In this document: positions 61,488 through 64,000 of the stretch, in pieces | Layout of the letters: each line of letters starts with the position of its first letter | Position numbering within the stretch: the first letter of the stretch is position 1 | Origin: PALG01 sp964495885 | Lineage (GTDB): Bacteria; Bacteroidota; Bacteroidia; Flavobacteriales; Flavobacteriaceae | Assembly: GCA_964495885.1 (NCBI GenBank) | Contig: CAZBWO010000001.1 | Coordinates: 367,915 to 431,914 of the forward strand | Length of the DNA stretch: 64,000 bases | Direction of reading: 5' to 3' | The notes under the pieces: generated by a model | Database searches by the model: none | What the model saw: only the letters and a program-made list of their open reading frames with translations | Told to the model about the DNA's origin: nothing | Program-made: the position numbers and the translations under genes

Positions 61488-63695
61488 TTATTCATTCAAT
61501 ATCACTTCAATTGCCTTTTCGAGAAGTTCGTCTTTTCCCTTTCTAATTCCCTCAATTGTAGGCTTTACTTCAATATCTGGAACTATTCCTATTCGTTGAG
61601 TTTCTTGTCCGTTTGGATAATTTACTCCAATTCCCGAAATCATTGTTCTTAATCCACCGGGAAGTAAAATAGCAGATACGTTTCCGTCAGATCCTGCTGT
61701 TGTACTTCCAATGATTGTGGTATTATCTCCTGCCCTAAATGCCATTGAAGTATATTCTGCTTGACTTTGGGATAGTTCGTTGACCAAAACAATCAGCTTT
61801 CCTTGATATGTTTTTCCTTTACTTGGAATCTTTAAGTTTTCTGTGAATGTAAACTCGCCTGGATTGTCAGCATTTCCATTTGTAAATTTCACAAAAGGTG
61901 TCGATGTGGAAACGAAATAAGAACCTAAACTAAAAGGAACAAAAGTTGACGGATAATTACGGATGTCAATGATGATTCCTTTCGTGTTCTTAAATTCATC
62001 TTTGATTTGTGCAATATCTTCATCTTTGATTGTCTGAAGCGAAACATAACCTATGTTATTATCCAACATTTTAAAGGATTTGTCATCACTTTTTCTATAC
62101 CAACGATAAATGTCAAGACTGTCTTTTGGGTAAAGTTTAAGTGTTTTTGTTTGAGGATTGGAATTTCCCGAAACAAATTCAATTTCAATATTATCCGAGT
62201 TTGAGCGTAAAAGGTCTGCCGAAATGTCTCGCAGTCTTGTTGGTTCGTTTGAAGCAGGATAATATTTAGATTTTTCTTTTACGATTTTGTCGATAGGATT
62301 ACCATTAATTTTGGTAATTATATCACCAATTTCTAATCCAACTTCGTTTTTAAGTTCTTCGTTGTAATAGTCGGTTACGACTAACTTATTTTCTACAAAC
62401 CTTACGTGTATTGGCGAATAGTTCACACCTTTCCATTCATCAATTTTGTCTGCTCCGCCCCAAAGATTTGCGTGCGTGTCCTGTATATCTCCGATTATTT
62501 GAACCGTTGCTAATTCGTAGTCCAATTCGTTTTTTGCATTGATAAATTGAGGAATATATTCTTTTAGTTTATCATTCCAATTTTCATCCATTAAGTGTTT
62601 GTACGGAAAGAAATAGTTGATCATATTCCAATACCGATAAAGCGACAGTAGTCTAAATCCATCATCGGGAAATGACATATTTGAATACGGATTTTCATTT
62701 TTAAATTCAGGATTTCCTACATTGGCAGTCATCCCAATATAATAATGCTTGCCTTGTGAACGGTTTTTATAAACGTAGAGCAATTTTTTTTTCAAATCTG
62801 CGCTTTGATTGTTCATCCATTCCATATTGGGTTTTAGAAATGCATTTACATCTGTCGGCTGACATTTTGTACATTCTTTTACTTGACCAAAAGAGTCAAT
62901 CCATTCAGTAAGAAGTTTATCTCTTTCGATAGTGTTTTCTGTCTTAATGTATTTTGGTAAGAACCTAAAAAGTTCATAGTCCCAATTGTAGTTCCCGTTA
63001 GCAATTTCAGGATGATGATATTTCAGAAATCCCCAAACTCTGCCTAATAATTCGAGGTTTTCTATTTTTTCGGTGGTTAAATTTGAAAACTCAATTAAAG
63101 ACCCATTATCAAATTCTTTATCAAGTTGAGCTTTTGACAATTGTTTTTCGACTTCTTTCAGGGTTTGAACATTTTTACCGTCAATTGATAAAACAAAATC
63201 ATCAAACCAAGCTTCTCCTTTTCCCGAAAGTATTCCTGCAATAAAAATATTTTCCGCTTCTTCGGGATAATTAAGTGTTATTGAGTATTTCTGCCAATCT
63301 TTTGTTCCCGAAATGTTTTGGTTTTGCATATTGTCAAATGCCAAAGAAGTACCATTTCCGTCAACACGTAACAGTAAACCTGCAAATCCGTTTTCAACAT
63401 CTTTGATTTTCATAAATCCCTCAAGTTTTATTGTTTTGCCCTCATAATTAGCTGGTATTTTGTAGGCAATACTACCAAAGGAACTTCCCGTTGGGTCGGA
63501 AGTGATTTTTCCCGATTTTTTTCCCGAATGAGCATTTTCATCTATTGTCAACTCATAGTTTCCCCATTTGAACCAATCGTCAGAAAGTGAATTTTCGTCT
63601 GCTTGTTTTTCAAATCCAAGGTTATATTTTTCGTTTTTTTGCCCTTGACAATTCAAAGAGATAATTGTCAATAATGCGATTAGTGATTTTTTCAT
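61488..63695 (-). CDS. S41-family C-terminal processing peptidase, exported
   Basis: A 735-residue secreted protein (signal peptide MKKSLIALLTIISLNCQG, possible lipobox). Residues about 20-190 are a carbohydrate-binding-like beta sandwich. A PDZ-like segment (EVGLEIGDIITKINGNPIDKIV) lies near 455-480, and the S41 core follows, with IIIDIRNYPS, the nucleophile region ELSQSQAEYTSMAF and GSTTAGSDGN. Family members degrade or trim exported proteins. The gene is enclosed by GTTGTGTGC and GCACACAAC (61473-61481 and 63716-63724), so it looks like one cassette. Confidence 0.88.
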   Translation of the reverse strand: MKKSLIALLTIISLNCQGQKNEKYNLGFEKQADENSLSDDWFKWGNYELTIDENAHSGKKSGKITSDPTGSSFGSIAYKIPANYEGKTIKLEGFMKIKDVENGFAGLLLRVDGNGTSLAFDNMQNQNISGTKDWQKYSITLNYPEEAENIFIAGILSGKGEAWFDDFVLSIDGKNVQTLKEVEKQLSKAQLDKEFDNGSLIEFSNLTTEKIENLELLGRVWGFLKYHHPEIANGNYNWDYELFRFLPKYIKTENTIERDKLLTEWIDSFGQVKECTKCQPTDVNAFLKPNMEWMNNQSADLKKKLLYVYKNRSQGKHYYIGMTANVGNPEFKNENPYSNMSFPDDGFRLLSLYRYWNMINYFFPYKHLMDENWNDKLKEYIPQFINAKNELDYELATVQIIGDIQDTHANLWGGADKIDEWKGVNYSPIHVRFVENKLVVTDYYNEELKNEVGLEIGDIITKINGNPIDKIVKEKSKYYPASNEPTRLRDISADLLRSNSDNIEIEFVSGNSNPQTKTLKLYPKDSLDIYRWYRKSDDKSFKMLDNNIGYVSLQTIKDEDIAQIKDEFKNTKGIIIDIRNYPSTFVPFSLGSYFVSTSTPFVKFTNGNADNPGEFTFTENLKIPSKGKTYQGKLIVLVNELSQSQAEYTSMAFRAGDNTTIIGSTTAGSDGNVSAILLPGGLRTMISGIGVNYPNGQETQRIGIVPDIEVKPTIEGIRKGKDELLEKAIEVILNE

Positions 63696-63715
63696 CGATT
63701 TCGTTTTTTAAACTT

Positions 63716-63753
63716 GCACACAACTTGTTATATCGACTCAAAACTAGTCGATA
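63716..63753. repeat. Cassette end GCACACAAC and adjacent 8-bp inverted repeat
   Basis: GCACACAAC (63716-63724) closes the S41 cassette. A few bases on, TATCGACT (63731-63738) and AGTCGATA (63746-63753) form a perfect 8-bp inverted repeat with a 7-base loop. Confidence 0.6.
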
Positions 63754-63886
63754 ATCCTATTCGTCTTCGGGATATCGACACTTTTAAGGCTTCTTTACCG
63801 TTTTTCGTTAATTGCCTTCCCCAGAAGTTCCACCCAAGATACCAAAAAAATAGACATTGTAACTTTCCCTTTTCCCTATATGGCCG

Positions 63887-63993
63887 TTTTTTCCGCTTTT
63901 TTCCACTTTAGCACACTTTTTTCCGTTTTAGGGAACAAATGGGTACTTTTTTCCACTTTAGGGCAGTTTTGTCCACTTTTTTCCCTTTTAGGG
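63887..63993 (+). repeat. Phased T-tract repeats (TTTTTTCC motif)
   Basis: TTTTTTCC starts at 63887, 63897, 63917, 63947 and 63977, spacings of 10, 20, 30 and 30 bases. The last three units read TTTTTTCC-N-N-TTTAGGG. The spacing matches multiples of one helical turn, as in intrinsically bent DNA. The array runs to the window edge. The 305 bases from 63696 hold no gene that I can support. Confidence 0.6.
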
Positions 63994-64000
63994 CACAAAA

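Noticed and set aside
1..64000. CRISPR arrays, tRNA or rRNA genes, insertion sequences, phage integrase
   Set aside because: No regular spacer-repeat arrays, no rRNA- or tRNA-like blocks, and no transposase or integrase frames were recognised.

Overview
The window looks like the chromosome of a member of the Flavobacteriaceae (Bacteroidota). Supporting signs are a GldA gliding ABC protein, a type IX secretion sorting domain, head-GIN-domain lipoproteins, promoters of the Bacteroidota TTTG/TAnnTTTG type, a split MetH, a fused DAHP synthase/chorismate mutase, and low GC that falls further after about 46.6 kb. No rRNA, tRNA, CRISPR array, transposase or integrase was seen.

Layout. 0-2.6 kb: end of a secreted protein, then a phenylalanine operon (pheA and DAHP synthase/chorismate mutase) behind a complete attenuator: promoter, aromatic leader peptide, antiterminator segment and terminator. 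2.6-7.3 kb: gldA and a duplicated two-gene unit (PagL-like lipid A deacylase plus GIN-domain lipoprotein). 7.3-18 kb: methionine/sulfur block of metF, split metH with a PLP enzyme between its halves, cysH, an Rrf2 regulator, OsmC, a ProC-like reductase, homoserine dehydrogenase and cystathionine synthase, under two SAM-I riboswitches. 19.8-35.5 kb: leuACDB facing an eight-gene ilvD-B-N-C-A-thrA-B-C operon, so aspartate-derived and branched-chain synthesis meet here. 36-41 kb: metK behind a SAM-II-type riboswitch, and a LuxR/TPR-kinase two-component pair. 40.6-43.6 kb: thioredoxin, ApbE, DUF4266 and DUF3570 operon. 43.7-46.6 kb: assorted small enzymes.

46.6-52.8 kb is an array of single unrelated genes. 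Most are bracketed by a private inverted repeat that begins GTT and ends AAC, with imperfect hairpins between neighbours. This is the anatomy of integron-like gene cassettes, but no integrase is visible. A similar pair of arms encloses the S41 peptidase at 61.5-63.7 kb. Another pair encloses the whole 52.7-61.4 kb block.

53.3-61 kb is an AT-rich stress/regulatory island: universal stress protein, two related helical proteins, a GreA/Rnk-like protein, glutamate dehydrogenase, and a 4HB membrane sensor, histidine kinase and sigma-54 activator. Two sigma-54 promoters can be read from the sequence, one before the sensor operon and one before an unlisted 54-residue Cys-rich protein. Both have a related TTTACCCA-type motif about 75-125 bases upstream. 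Together these form a self-contained predicted sigma-54 regulon and are the best candidate for an undescribed system in this window.

The last 120 bases carry T-tract motifs spaced at multiples of 10 bp.
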